A stretch of DNA of 64,000 bases from an uncultured Erythrobacter sp. (GTDB lineage: Bacteria > Pseudomonadota > Alphaproteobacteria > Sphingomonadales > Sphingomonadaceae). This document shows, piece after piece, positions 29,937-39,038 of the stretch (positions within the stretch are counted from its first letter, which is position 1; every line of letters starts with the position of its first letter). The stretch is taken from contig CAJXJR010000003.1 in the NCBI GenBank assembly GCA_913055155.1, positions 1 to 64,000 of the forward strand, written 5' to 3'. The position numbers were made by a program, and so were the translations under genes. The notes beneath the pieces are model-generated. The model did no database searches. It had not been told where the DNA came from and was given only the letters and a program-made list of their open reading frames with translations.

Positions 29937-31100
29937 TCAGAACCCCGTGGGCGCCGGATCGACGACGGTAAAGGCACCGTTGCCCACCTGCCGCACTTCC
30001 ATGGCACGCTCGCCCAAGCCATTGCTGCGAAAGCGGATCGGGCCATCGAGGCCCAGGAAACCGCCTTCGTTGAGCAGCAGGCCGGCGGGAAGATCGGTGC
30101 CCGGCGTCCAGTCGCGCGTCAGGCGCAAGGTCAGCAGCACGGCATCGTAGCCCAGCGTGGCGATGCGGAACGGCTGTTCGCCGAAGCGCGCTTCGTAACT
30201 GGTGGCGAACTGGCGATAGCGATCATCGGGCACGGCAGAGAACCATGCACCGCGCATGGCGCCAACCGTCAGCAGGCCGTCCTGCCGACTCCAAAGCTCG
30301 GTGCCGATGATGGAGGGCAAGTCGTCCCCCGCATCCTTCAGGCGCGGTGCCGCCATGGCTGCAAGGCGCGCGCTATCGGCGATCAGCACGGTGTCGTATC
30401 CGCCGGTGGTCGCCAGGCGGTCTGCCGCGCTGATGATGGAGGTATTGCCCCGGTCGTAGCGTTGTACATCCACAACCGTGCCGCCACGCGCCATCACCGC
30501 CTGTTCGGCAGCAGCGGTGGTGCGATTGCCATAGTCGCCGCGCGGGGCAAGGATGGCAAAGCGTTGCGCCCCCTGGTCGAAGGCAAAGTTCACCGTGCGC
30601 GCCACGGACTGTTCAGGAATGTGACCCATCACGAACACGTCTGCACGGGCGACGGTAGTATCGTTGGAGAAGGTGATCAGCGGAACATCGGCCGGGCGCG
30701 CCTGCGCCAGCACCGCGCCCACGCTGTCGCGCTGCAGCGGCCCCAGGATCAGGCGGTTGCCATCGGCAATCGCCCGGCTGGCAGCCGCGCCCGCGCCCGA
30801 ATTGGTATCGTAGGTGGTAATGCGCAGGTTTTCCGCGCCGGTATCCAGCAGGGCCATGGTGGTGGCATTGGCGATGGACTGGCCGACTTCGGCATTGGTC
30901 CCGCTCAGCGGCACAAGCAGGGCAACGCGGTGGCGGCCTTCATCGTCGGGCAGCACGGCCTGGTCAGGCGTGGTCGGCTGGTCGATGATCGGCCCGCCGC
31001 GATCCGGCATCGGCGCATCTCCGCCCGGAATGACCTGGCAGGCGGCGAGCAGGAGACTGCCCGTGACAACTGCCAGAATGCGCTTCAGATTACCCAACAT
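29937..31100 (-). CDS. Penicillin-binding protein activator-like lipoprotein (LppC/LpoA)
   Basis: The 387-residue product has a lipobox (SLLLAAC, Cys21) and a periplasmic type I binding-protein fold (VALLVPLSGTNAEVGQSIANA, LILGPLQRDSVGAV, FAILAPRGDYGNRT). That matches the C-terminal domain of LpoA, the outer-membrane activator of penicillin-binding protein 1a; the N-terminal TPR domain of the enteric protein is absent. It is divergent from rsmI, the usual neighbour, with only 27 bases between start codons. Activation of a PBP is inferred from family and context. Confidence 0.87.
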   Translation of the reverse strand: MLGNLKRILAVVTGSLLLAACQVIPGGDAPMPDRGGPIIDQPTTPDQAVLPDDEGRHRVALLVPLSGTNAEVGQSIANATTMALLDTGAENLRITTYDTNSGAGAAASRAIADGNRLILGPLQRDSVGAVLAQARPADVPLITFSNDTTVARADVFVMGHIPEQSVARTVNFAFDQGAQRFAILAPRGDYGNRTTAAAEQAVMARGGTVVDVQRYDRGNTSIISAADRLATTGGYDTVLIADSARLAAMAAPRLKDAGDDLPSIIGTELWSRQDGLLTVGAMRGAWFSAVPDDRYRQFATSYEARFGEQPFRIATLGYDAVLLTLRLTRDWTPGTDLPAGLLLNEGGFLGLDGPIRFRSNGLGERAMEVRQVGNGAFTVVDPAPTGF

Positions 31101-31127
31101 GCTTGCTTGCTCCGCTGAAATTGGTCC

Positions 31128-31976
31128 ATGGCCCTAATGGTGAGCGAACCATCTCTTTCTCCGGGCCTCTATATAGTCGCGACGCCGATTGGCAATCTTG
31201 GCGACATAACGTTGCGCGCAAGCGACGTACTGGCCCGGTGCGACGGCATAGCGTGCGAGGACACCCGCGTAACCCAGAAACTTATCAGGCACTTGGGTAT
31301 CTCGAAGCCGCTGTGGCGCTATGACGACCATTCTGCACCGAACGATCGCGCAAGGCTGATCGAGTCGATGCGGCAGCGCGCCGTGGCGCTGGTGAGCGAC
31401 GCCGGGATGCCGCTGGTTTCCGACCCCGGTTTCCGGCTGGTGAAAGAGGCTCGCGAGGCGGGCGTTCCCATCACCGCGCTGCCGGGCGCCAATGCCCCGC
31501 TTACCGCCCTGGCGCTTTCAGGCCTGCCCAACGACCGTTTCCTGTTTGCCGGCTTCCTGCCGCCGAAAGAGAAGGCGAGGGCGGATGTGCTGGAAGAGCT
31601 GGGCCGGGTGCGGTCGACGCTGATCTTCTTCGAAACAGCGCCGCGCCTGGCGAAAAGCCTGAAAGCCATCGCCGAAGTCCTGCCGGGACGCGAAGTGGCC
31701 GTGGCGCGCGAGCTGACCAAGATGTTCGAGGAATGTCGCACTGGATCGGCAGCGGAACTGCTTGCCCACTACGAGGCGCATCCACCCAAGGGCGAGATCG
31801 TGCTGCTGGTCGGCCCGCGACCGGAAGTGGAGCACGATGCCGAGGATGCGGATGCCATGCTGCGCGAACTGCTGGAGACCGAAAAGGCCTCCAGCGCCGT
31901 GGCGCAAGTGGCCAAGGCCACCGGGCTCGACCGCAAGATGCTCTATGCCCGCGCGATGGAGCTGAAGGGCCAGTGA
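31128..31976 (+). CDS. rsmI: 16S rRNA 2'-O-ribose C1402 methyltransferase
   Basis: RsmI methylates the ribose of C1402 in 16S rRNA using SAM. The 282-residue product shows the tetrapyrrole-methylase fold with GLYIVATPIGNLGDIT near the start, CEDTRVTQKLIRHLGI, LVSDAGMPLVSDPGFRLV, LPGANAPLTALALSGLP and a C-terminal helical region. The start may be ATG 31128 or 31137, both before the conserved part. Its stop overlaps yraN as GTGA. Confidence 0.95.
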   Translation: MALMVSEPSLSPGLYIVATPIGNLGDITLRASDVLARCDGIACEDTRVTQKLIRHLGISKPLWRYDDHSAPNDRARLIESMRQRAVALVSDAGMPLVSDPGFRLVKEAREAGVPITALPGANAPLTALALSGLPNDRFLFAGFLPPKEKARADVLEELGRVRSTLIFFETAPRLAKSLKAIAEVLPGREVAVARELTKMFEECRTGSAAELLAHYEAHPPKGEIVLLVGPRPEVEHDAEDADAMLRELLETEKASSAVAQVAKATGLDRKMLYARAMELKGQ

Positions 31977-32323
31977 AACGCCAGCTTGCCGAACAGCGCG
32001 GTCGCAAGGCCGAGAACGAAGCCGCGCGCTGGCTGGAAGGACAGGGCTGGGAGATCCTGGCGCAACGACGCAAGACCAAGGTGGGCGAGATCGACCTGGT
32101 GGCGAAGCGCGAAGGGCTGGTGGCTTTCGTCGAGGTGAAGTGGCGCCAACGCGCGGCAGACCTCGACCTTGCCATCGACGAATACCGCCTGTCGCGCGTT
32201 GCCGCCGCGGCTGAAAGCGTGGCGCACGAATATGCGACCGGGGGAGAGGACATGCGGATCGACGTGATCCTGCTTGCACCCGGCGCCCAGCCTCGCCACA
32301 TCGAAAACGCCTGGATGCCTTGA
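31973..32323 (+). CDS. yraN: UPF0102/YraN family nuclease-like protein
   Basis: The 116-residue protein starts at GTG 31973 in a GTGA overlap with rsmI. It has the family's restriction-endonuclease-like core: GRKAENEAARWLEGQGWEIL, then VGEIDLVAKREGLVAFVEVKW (the E-x-D...E-x-K arrangement), then RIDVILLAPG. The cellular role of YraN is unknown; the fold resembles Holliday junction resolvases. It sits in the common order LppC, rsmI, yraN, gshB. Confidence 0.92.
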   Translation: MKRQLAEQRGRKAENEAARWLEGQGWEILAQRRKTKVGEIDLVAKREGLVAFVEVKWRQRAADLDLAIDEYRLSRVAAAAESVAHEYATGGEDMRIDVILLAPGAQPRHIENAWMP

Positions 32324-32348
32324 CGGCCCGGAGAATGAGGAAAACACC

Positions 32349-33302
32349 ATGAGCCTTCGCGTCGCTGTCCAGATGGACCCGATGGAATCGATCAACATCG
32401 CCGGCGATTCCAGCTTTGCGCTGATGCTGGAAGCGCAGGCGCGCGGCCATTCGGTGTGGCACTATGACGTCGAAACGCTGGCCTGGTGCGACGGCAGGAT
32501 CACCGCCTGGGCCAAGCCGGTGACCGTGCAGCGCGTGCAGGGTAATCACTTCACCGCTGGCGAATTGCGCAAGATCGACCTGGCCGAGGATATCGACGTG
32601 GTGCTGATGCGGCAGGACCCGCCCTTCCACCTCGGCTACATCAGCGCCGCGCTGTTGCTGGACCGGCTGAAGGGCACCACGCTGGTCAGCAACGATCCGC
32701 GCGAAGTCATCAACGCGCCGGAAAAGATGTTCGTGCTGGATTACGCGCGCTTCATGCCGCCCACACTGATTGCGCGCAGGCTGGAGGACGTGCTGGAATT
32801 CCAGAAGCAGCACGGTGCCGTGGTGGTGAAGCCGCTGCACGGCAACGGCGGCAAGGCGATCTTCAAGATCGACGAAAGCGGCACCAACACATCCGCCCTG
32901 TTCGAAGTGTTCAACCAGACCTGGCCAGAACCGCACATGGTGCAGCCCTTCCTGCCCAGCGTATCGGAAGGCGACAAGCGAATCGTGCTGGTGGACGGCG
33001 TGGTGGCCGGCGCGATCAACCGCAAGCCGGGCGCAGGGGAGTTCCGCAGCAACCTGGCGCAAGGCGGCTCTGCCGAAGCCAGCGGGCTGACCGAGCGCGA
33101 GCAGGAAATCTGCGCCGCCATGGGGCCGGAACTGGAAAGGCGCGGACTTACCTTCGTGGGTATCGACGTGATCGGCGGCGAGTGGCTTACCGAAATCAAC
33201 GTGACATCACCCACCGGCATCGTCGCCATCGACAAGTACAACGGCACCAACACCCCCGGTATGATCTGGGACGCGCTGGAACGTCGCCACGCGGCGATGT
33301 AA
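32349..33302 (+). CDS. gshB: Glutathione synthetase
   Basis: GshB joins gamma-glutamylcysteine and glycine with ATP to make glutathione. The 317-residue ATP-grasp enzyme has VAVQMDPMESINIAGDSSFAL at the start, LMRQDPPFHLGYISAALLL, VVVKPLHGNGGKAIFKI (ATP loop), PGAGEFRSNLAQGGSAEA (glycine-rich lid) and TEINVTSPTGI. AATGAGGAAAACACC precedes the ATG at 32349. It follows yraN by 25 bases. Confidence 0.96.
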   Translation: MSLRVAVQMDPMESINIAGDSSFALMLEAQARGHSVWHYDVETLAWCDGRITAWAKPVTVQRVQGNHFTAGELRKIDLAEDIDVVLMRQDPPFHLGYISAALLLDRLKGTTLVSNDPREVINAPEKMFVLDYARFMPPTLIARRLEDVLEFQKQHGAVVVKPLHGNGGKAIFKIDESGTNTSALFEVFNQTWPEPHMVQPFLPSVSEGDKRIVLVDGVVAGAINRKPGAGEFRSNLAQGGSAEASGLTEREQEICAAMGPELERRGLTFVGIDVIGGEWLTEINVTSPTGIVAIDKYNGTNTPGMIWDALERRHAAM

Positions 33303-33339
33303 TTGCGGACCGATTGGGCGTTCGATCCGTTAGCCAGTC

Positions 33340-33966
33340 ATGCACACACTCATCATCGACCTGATCGAGCAAGGCGGATACTTCGGCATCTTCCTGCTGA
33401 TGGTGCTGGAGAACGTGATCCCGCCGGTGCCCAGCGAGGTCATCATGGGCGTGGGTGGGCTGCTGGTGCAGCGCGGGTCGATGCACTTCTGGCCGCTGCT
33501 GCTGATCGGCACGCTGGGCACGGTGGTGGGCAACTACTTCTGGTACTGGGTGGGAGACAGTTTCGGTTACCAGCGGATGGAGCCCTTCGTTGATCGCTGG
33601 GGGCGCTGGCTGACGGTGGACTGGGAGCACATCGCCAAGGCGCAGGTATTCTTCCACCAGCGTGGGCACTGGGTGGTGTTCTTCCTGCGCTTTTCGCCTT
33701 TCCTGCGCACGATCATCTCGCTGCCTGCGGGCCTGGCCCACATGCCCCGGTGGAAGTTCCTGACCTTCACCTTTGCCGGGTCGCTGGTGTGGAACGCGCT
33801 GCTGATCAAGGGCGGTGAATGGCTGGGGCACTGGCTGGCGGATTCGCAGCACGTGCTCGCCTGGATCATCATCGGCATGGTGCTCGCCACGCTGATTGGC
33901 TATGTCTGGCGCCTGTTCACCTGGGTGCCGCGCGCCGGCCGCTTCACCGGGCGCGAAGAGGACTAG
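33340..33966 (+). CDS. DedA family membrane protein
   Basis: DedA proteins are inner-membrane proteins needed for membrane homeostasis, and some flip undecaprenyl phosphate. The 208-residue product has an N-terminal re-entrant type region (LIEQGGYFGIFLLMVLENVIPPVPSEVI, with the conserved E and PPxPSE), then FFHQRGHWVVFFLRFSPFLRTIISLPAGLAHM with the family Arg pair, and C-terminal helices. It is 37 bases after gshB. Its stop codon shares CTAG with the stop of convergent xerC. Confidence 0.92.
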   Translation: MHTLIIDLIEQGGYFGIFLLMVLENVIPPVPSEVIMGVGGLLVQRGSMHFWPLLLIGTLGTVVGNYFWYWVGDSFGYQRMEPFVDRWGRWLTVDWEHIAKAQVFFHQRGHWVVFFLRFSPFLRTIISLPAGLAHMPRWKFLTFTFAGSLVWNALLIKGGEWLGHWLADSQHVLAWIIIGMVLATLIGYVWRLFTWVPRAGRFTGREED

Positions 33967-34859
33967 TCGTTCTCTCGTGGGTGGGCGGAGCGATAGGCTT
34001 CCAGCATCTTTGCCGCGTCCACCTTCGTATAGATCTGCGTCGAGCCGAGGCTGGCGTGGCCGAGCAGTTCCTGCAAACTGCGCAGGTCCGCGCCAGAGCC
34101 GAGCAGGTGTGTGGCAAAGCTGTGCCGCAGCGCGTGCGGCGTGGCCGTGGCGGGCAGGCCCAGCGCTTTCCTCGCCCGCGCCATCGCCTTTTGCACCATG
34201 CCTTGCGACAACTGACCGCCGCGTGCACCCCGGAACAGCGCCTCGCCCTTCTCCAGGGGGTGCGGGCACGCCTTTGCATAGGCGGCCACGGCTTCGCGCA
34301 CGACAGGGATCAGCGGCACGACGCGCTGCTTGTTACCCTTGCCGGTTACAACCAGCGTCTCGCCCAATGGCAAGTCGTCGGCAGTCAGCGACAGCGCCTC
34401 TGCAATGCGCAGGCCGGCGCCATACATCAGCAGCAGCACGGCAGCATCGCGCTTGCCGGTCCAGTCGGTAGCGGAAGTGTCCTCAACCATCTCGGCCAGA
34501 CCTATGGCCTCGTCCGGCGTAACGGGGCGGGGCAGGCCCTTCTTGATGCGCGGGCCGCGCAGGCGAGGGCCGGTGCCGGGCTGCGCGCCAACCTGTTCGC
34601 GGGCAAAGGCGATGAAGCCCTTGAGCGCGGAGAGCTCGCGCGCGGCGGAGACATTGCCGATGCCTTCGGCGCGGCGGAACGCCAGGTGCGTGCGCAGGTC
34701 GCGGGTGGTGACTTTGGCCACGTCCTGCCAGTCGGACAGACCCAGGGCCAGCAGCAGACGCTCTGCCGTCGCAACATAGGCGCGCACCGTGTGCGGGCTG
34801 CGCCGCCGACCGATGGCAAGGTGCTCGCGCCATTGGTCAAGGAGGGCCGATGCGCTCAT
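33963..34859 (-). CDS. xerC: Tyrosine recombinase XerC
   Basis: XerC with XerD resolves chromosome dimers at dif before division. The 298-residue protein has the SAM-like N-terminal domain and a C-terminal catalytic domain. The active residues are visible: Arg in YGAGLRIAEALSL (about 150), Lys in TGKGNKQRVVPL, His-x-x-Arg in HALRHSFATHLL (about 240), His in LLGHASLGSTQ and Tyr in IYTKV (about 277). Length and the stand-alone setting beside hemW fit XerC rather than a phage integrase. Its start overlaps the hemW stop (ATGA). Confidence 0.9.
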   Translation of the reverse strand: MSASALLDQWREHLAIGRRRSPHTVRAYVATAERLLLALGLSDWQDVAKVTTRDLRTHLAFRRAEGIGNVSAARELSALKGFIAFAREQVGAQPGTGPRLRGPRIKKGLPRPVTPDEAIGLAEMVEDTSATDWTGKRDAAVLLLMYGAGLRIAEALSLTADDLPLGETLVVTGKGNKQRVVPLIPVVREAVAAYAKACPHPLEKGEALFRGARGGQLSQGMVQKAMARARKALGLPATATPHALRHSFATHLLGSGADLRSLQELLGHASLGSTQIYTKVDAAKMLEAYRSAHPREND

Positions 34860-36007
34860 GCCACCAGCAGCTCGTCGGCAACAAGCCCGGCCAGCAGTGT
34901 ATCGAGCAGGATCATGCCCTTCGGCGTCACACCCACACGATCGCCTTCGCGCCAGACAAAGCCCAGGCGGCGAAAGTGATCGACCGATGCGGGCCGCAGG
35001 AGTTCGTCGGGCGTCATGCCGGTGCGCGCGGCAAGGGACGCAAGGTCCACGCCCTCGGCAAGCCGCAGGCCCATCAGCAGCGCCTCGCTCGCCTGTGTCT
35101 TGGGCGAGAGAGTGCTTTCTTCCTGCAGGCCGTGGCCATTGCGCTCGACCGCGGCGAGCCAGTTCTCCGGCTTGCGGTGACGATAGGTCGCCATGCCGCC
35201 GCGCCGCCCATGGGCACCGGGGCCGATGCCGGCATAGTCCTGGTAACGCCAATAGGTGAGGTTGTGGCGGCTTTCCTCGCCACGATGCGCATGGTTGCTG
35301 ACCTCGTAGGCAGGCAGGCCGGCGCTCCCTGTCAGCTCGGCCGTCACGGTGAACAGATTTGCCGCCAGGTCATCATCGAGCGGGGTGAAACCGCCGCGTC
35401 GCACATCGGTGGCGAAGCGGGTGCCAGGTTCGATGGTCAGCTGGTACAGCGACAGGTGCCCGGTCCCGAAACCCAGCGCGCGCGACAGCTGCTGCCGCCA
35501 ATGCTGCTCGGTTTGGCCGGGCAGGGCATAGATCAGGTCGAAAGAGACCCGTTCGAACACCCTCTCTGCCGTCTCAAGCGCTTTCAGTCCCTCTGAAACA
35601 TCGTGCAACCGGCCAAGGAATTGCAGCGCTGTGTCGTCCAGCGATTGCAGTCCCAAGGACACGCGATTGACGCCCGCCGATGCCAGCGAAGCGAAGTTCG
35701 CTGCCTCCACCGAAGAGGGGTTGCCTTCCAGTGTAATCTCGATCCCCGGGGCGAACCCCCACAGCTTCTCCGCCTCTGCCAATAGCGCTTCCACCAGCGC
35801 GGGCGGCATCAGCGAGGGAGTGCCACCGCCGAAGAAGATCGAGTGCAGCGGCTCACTTCCGGCCAGTTCGGCCTCGTGTCGCATGTCCGCCAGCAAGGCG
35901 GCCTGCCACGTCACCACGTCCACATTATCGCGCACGTGCGAGTTGAAGTCGCAGTACGGGCACTTGGCGAGGCAGAAGGGCCAATGGATGTAAAGCGCGC
36001 GCGCCAT
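34856..36007 (-). CDS. hemW: Radical SAM haem chaperone HemW
   Basis: HemW is a radical SAM protein that carries haem to respiratory enzymes; it was long mis-annotated as an oxygen-independent coproporphyrinogen oxidase. The 383-residue product has the cluster motif CLAKCPYCDFNSH near the N-terminus (ALYIHWPF before it), FFGGGTPSLM, EITLEGNPSSVE, GVNRVSLGLQSLDD and a HemN-type C-terminal domain. ATG 36007 is chosen over an 11-codon extension. It overlaps xerC (ATGA). Confidence 0.92.
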   Translation of the reverse strand: MARALYIHWPFCLAKCPYCDFNSHVRDNVDVVTWQAALLADMRHEAELAGSEPLHSIFFGGGTPSLMPPALVEALLAEAEKLWGFAPGIEITLEGNPSSVEAANFASLASAGVNRVSLGLQSLDDTALQFLGRLHDVSEGLKALETAERVFERVSFDLIYALPGQTEQHWRQQLSRALGFGTGHLSLYQLTIEPGTRFATDVRRGGFTPLDDDLAANLFTVTAELTGSAGLPAYEVSNHAHRGEESRHNLTYWRYQDYAGIGPGAHGRRGGMATYRHRKPENWLAAVERNGHGLQEESTLSPKTQASEALLMGLRLAEGVDLASLAARTGMTPDELLRPASVDHFRRLGFVWREGDRVGVTPKGMILLDTLLAGLVADELLVA

Positions 36008-36054
36008 GGTTTCCTTTTCAGCCGCTGTTAACCGCGGCAAGTCAAGGTGAGCAT

Positions 36055-36579
36055 ATGGGAACTGGACGGGTCGTTACAGCCGCCTTGGCTGCTTTTGCCG
36101 CGATTTGCGCGATTGCCGCGCCGCTGGCCGCGCAAAGGGTCAATCCTTTCGCAATGGAATTGCTGGAAGAACACAACCGCGCCCGCGCCGCAGTCGGCGT
36201 ACCGCGCCTTGCCTGGAGCAACCGCCTTGCCCGTGAAGCACAAGCCTGGGCCGAGGAACTGGCGCGGCGGGGGCACATGCTCCACGCGGATCGCAGCACG
36301 CGCAATGGCGCGGGCGAGAACCTGTGGATGGGCAGCGCCGGGCGCTATTCCGCGCAAACCATGGTCGATGGCTTCGTTGCCGAACAGCGCCACTTCACCA
36401 ACGGCACCTTTCCGCAGGTATCCACCACCGGCAACTGGCGCGATGTGGGCCACTACACCCAGGTGATCTGGGGCGACACGCGCGAAGTAGGCTGCGCGGT
36501 GGCTCGCGGCGCGACTTACGATTTCCTGGTCTGCCGCTATTTCCCGGCGGGCAACGTCTACAACCGCAAGGCCTATTAG
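36055..36579 (+). CDS. Secreted CAP/SCP domain protein
   Basis: The 174-residue product has a signal peptide (cleavage after PLAA near residue 26) and a complete CAP domain as in plant PR-1 proteins. The family signatures are EEHNRARAAVGVPRLAWS, GENLWMG, GHYTQVIWGDTREVGCAVA and FLVCRYFPAGNVY. The two His and two Glu of the central cavity are present. CAP proteins bind lipids or divalent ions, and the bacterial role is unknown. It is divergent from hemW with 47 bases between. Confidence 0.92.
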   Translation: MGTGRVVTAALAAFAAICAIAAPLAAQRVNPFAMELLEEHNRARAAVGVPRLAWSNRLAREAQAWAEELARRGHMLHADRSTRNGAGENLWMGSAGRYSAQTMVDGFVAEQRHFTNGTFPQVSTTGNWRDVGHYTQVIWGDTREVGCAVARGATYDFLVCRYFPAGNVYNRKAY

Positions 36580-36588
36580 GGCCGTAAT

Positions 36589-37218
36589 CTAAACGCCGAA
36601 CTGGTCCGCGACCAGCTTGGCGAAGGCATCGGCGCGGTGGCTGATGGCGTGCTTTTCTTCCGGGTCGAGCTCGGCAAAGGTCTGCTCGCGCCCCACCGGC
36701 ACGAACACCGGGTCATAGCCGAAACCCATGGTGCCGCGCGGCGGCCAGGTCAGCGTGCCATCGGCGCGGCCTTCGTAGACCACGTGCTCGCCGTCGGGCC
36801 AGGCGATGGCCAGGGTGCAGGAAAACCAGCAGTCGCGCGGTGTATCCGGCCCCTTGGCCTGCAACATCCCTTCGACCTTGCCCATGGCCATGTACCAGTC
36901 GCGCCCCGGCTCGCCTTCGAACCATTGCCGTTCCGCCCAGTCGGCGGTGTAGACGCCGGGCCGGCCATCCAGCGCCGCCACCGACAAGCCGCTGTCGTCG
37001 GCAAGCGCGGGAAGGCCCGCAGCCTCCGCCGCCGCGCGTGCCTTTATCAGCGCGTTTTCCACGAAGGTGGTACCGGTCTCGGGCGGTTCGGGCAGGCCAA
37101 GCGCCCCCGCCGACACGCAGTCGAGCCCGTACGGCTCCAGCAGTTTGGCGATTTCTTTCAGCTTGCCCGCATTGTGCGTGGCAATCACCAGCTTGCCCGA
37201 TCCCAGCTTACGGCTCAC
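36589..37218 (-). CDS. rdgB: Non-canonical purine NTP pyrophosphatase (dITP/XTP)
   Basis: RdgB/HAM1 hydrolyses dITP and XTP to keep them out of DNA. The 209-residue product shows [66 protein letters not shown] and [12 protein letters not shown], all family signatures. The start is GTG 37218, overlapping the rph stop as GTGA, so its translation is coupled to rph. This rph-rdgB pairing is common in proteobacteria. Confidence 0.95.
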   Translation of the reverse strand: MSRKLGSGKLVIATHNAGKLKEIAKLLEPYGLDCVSAGALGLPEPPETGTTFVENALIKARAAAEAAGLPALADDSGLSVAALDGRPGVYTADWAERQWFEGEPGRDWYMAMGKVEGMLQAKGPDTPRDCWFSCTLAIAWPDGEHVVYEGRADGTLTWPPRGTMGFGYDPVFVPVGREQTFAELDPEEKHAISHRADAFAKLVADQFGV

Positions 37219-37928
37219 TTGGTGGCCTCGTCCTGTGCCTTGAAGATTTCCGCGCAGCCCATCTGGGCCAGGCGCAGCAGGCGCAGAAGGCCTTCCTCGT
37301 CGTAAGTCGCGCCTTCGGCGGTGGCCTGAACCTCGGCGATCTGCCCGCTTTCGATCAGCACGAAATTGGCATCGGCATCGGCGTTCGAATCCTCATCGTA
37401 GTCGAGGTCGAGCACCGGCGTGCCCTGGTGGATACCGCAGGAAATGGCGGCCACCTTGGCGGTGAGCGGGTCGTCCTTGATCGCGCCGGCTTCCATCAGC
37501 TTGTTGACCGCCAGGCGCAGTGCCACCCAGGCGCCGGAGATCGAGGCTGTGCGGGTGCCGCCATCGGCCTGGATCACGTCGCAATCGAGGGTGATCTGGC
37601 GTTCGCCCAGCTTCTCCATGTCGCACACGGCGCGCAAGCTGCGTCCGATCAGGCGCTGGATTTCCTGCGTGCGTCCGCTCTGCTTGCCCTTGGCCGCTTC
37701 GCGAGAGCCGCGAGTGTGCGTGGCACGTGGGAGCATTGAGTATTCGCCGGTAACCCAGCCCTGTCCCTTGCCGCGCAGCCAAGGCGGGATGCGCTCTTCT
37801 ACGCTGGCGGTGCAGAGCACGCGAGTGTCGCCGAAGCTGATCAGGCAAGAGCCCTCGGCGTGCTTGGTAAAGCCGGTTTCGATAGTGATAGCGCGCATTT
37901 CATCAGGCGCGCGGCCGGAAGGTCGCAT
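37215..37928 (-). CDS. rph: Ribonuclease PH
   Basis: RNase PH trims tRNA 3' ends by phosphorolysis. The 237-residue product has [74 protein letters not shown] and [20 protein letters not shown] 37928 is preceded by GGAGAATTCA and gives [12 protein letters not shown]; a further ATG seven codons upstream lacks a good site. It is divergent from hrcA (59 bases). Confidence 0.95.
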   Translation of the reverse strand: MRPSGRAPDEMRAITIETGFTKHAEGSCLISFGDTRVLCTASVEERIPPWLRGKGQGWVTGEYSMLPRATHTRGSREAAKGKQSGRTQEIQRLIGRSLRAVCDMEKLGERQITLDCDVIQADGGTRTASISGAWVALRLAVNKLMEAGAIKDDPLTAKVAAISCGIHQGTPVLDLDYDEDSNADADANFVLIESGQIAEVQATAEGATYDEEGLLRLLRLAQMGCAEIFKAQDEATK

Positions 37929-37987
37929 TGAATTCTCCGATTGAGGCATTTGCGTGGGCAGCCCTAGCGACTAGATAAGACGCTGTC

Positions 37988-39031
37988 ATGGCTTCTCCAC
38001 CGATTACAGAACTGACTGCGCGCGCGAGGGAGATTTTCCGCCTGGTGGTGGAGGATTACCTCGCTAGCGGGCAGCCCGTCGGCTCCAAGACGATCGCCCA
38101 ACGCGGCGAGGTGAACCTGTCGCCAGCCTCGATCCGTTCGGTGTTGAGCGAGCTGGAGGGTTTCGGCCTGCTTGCCGCGCCGCATACCAGCGCCGGACGC
38201 ATGCCCACCGACCTTGGCCTGCGGCTGTTCGTCGACGGTATCATGCAGGTGGCCGAGCCCACGCAGGCAGAACGCGCCGCGATCGAGAAGCAGCTGGCAG
38301 AACCGGGCCCGATCGAGGAAGCACTGGAGACGACCAGCGCGCTGCTTTCCAGCCTTTCGGGCGCGGCCGGCATGGTGATGGTCCCGCAGCGCGAGGCCAG
38401 GCTGGCGCAAATCAACCTCGTGCCGCTGGACGATACCCGCGCGCTGGCCGTGCTGGTGGGCGAGGACGGGCACGTCGAAAATCGCGTGCTCCACCTTGAT
38501 GGCCCGGTTTCGCCCAGCGCCTTGCAAGAGGCGGGCAACTACATTTCCGCGCGCCTGCGCGGGCGCACGTTGGCAGAGGCCGCCAAGGCGATGCAGGCCG
38601 AGATTGCCTCGGGCAAGAGTGCGCTGGACGAGGCCAGCCAACGGCTTGTCGAGACCGGCATCGCCACATGGACGGAAGATGCTGCCAAGCGGCCCGTGCT
38701 GATCGTGCGAGGCGCATCGAACCTGCTCGACGAAAGCGCGGCGAGCGACCTTGAGCGCGTGCGACAATTGCTCGACGACCTTGAAAACAAGCAATCGGTG
38801 GCGCAATTGCTCGACAGCGCGCGGCAGGCGGAATCGACCCGTATCTTCATCGGGGCGGAAAACCGTCTGTTCGCATTGTCCGGCTCGTCCGTCATCGCCG
38901 CTCCCTATCGCGACCGCGAGGGCAAGGTGGTGGGCGTGCTGGGCGTCATCGGTCCGACGCGGTTGAATTACGCGCGCGTCGTACCCATGGTGGACTTCAC
39001 AGCCCATTCCCTGGGCAAGAGATTTGGTTAG
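37988..39031 (+). CDS. hrcA: Heat-shock repressor HrcA
   Basis: HrcA is the repressor that binds CIRCE elements, usually ahead of groESL. The 347-residue protein has the winged-helix N-terminus (LVVEDYLASGQPVGSKTIAQ, LSPASIRSVLSELEGFGLL, HTSAGRMPTDLGLRLFVD) and the C-terminal GAF-like part (VGVLGVIGPTRLNYARVVPMV). No CIRCE repeat (TTAGCACTC-N9-GAGTGCTAA) is visible before hrcA, grpE or dnaK here. It is followed by grpE with an 8-base gap, the usual order. Confidence 0.95.
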   Translation: MASPPITELTARAREIFRLVVEDYLASGQPVGSKTIAQRGEVNLSPASIRSVLSELEGFGLLAAPHTSAGRMPTDLGLRLFVDGIMQVAEPTQAERAAIEKQLAEPGPIEEALETTSALLSSLSGAAGMVMVPQREARLAQINLVPLDDTRALAVLVGEDGHVENRVLHLDGPVSPSALQEAGNYISARLRGRTLAEAAKAMQAEIASGKSALDEASQRLVETGIATWTEDAAKRPVLIVRGASNLLDESAASDLERVRQLLDDLENKQSVAQLLDSARQAESTRIFIGAENRLFALSGSSVIAAPYRDREGKVVGVLGVIGPTRLNYARVVPMVDFTAHSLGKRFG

Positions 39032-39038
39032 CGAGACA

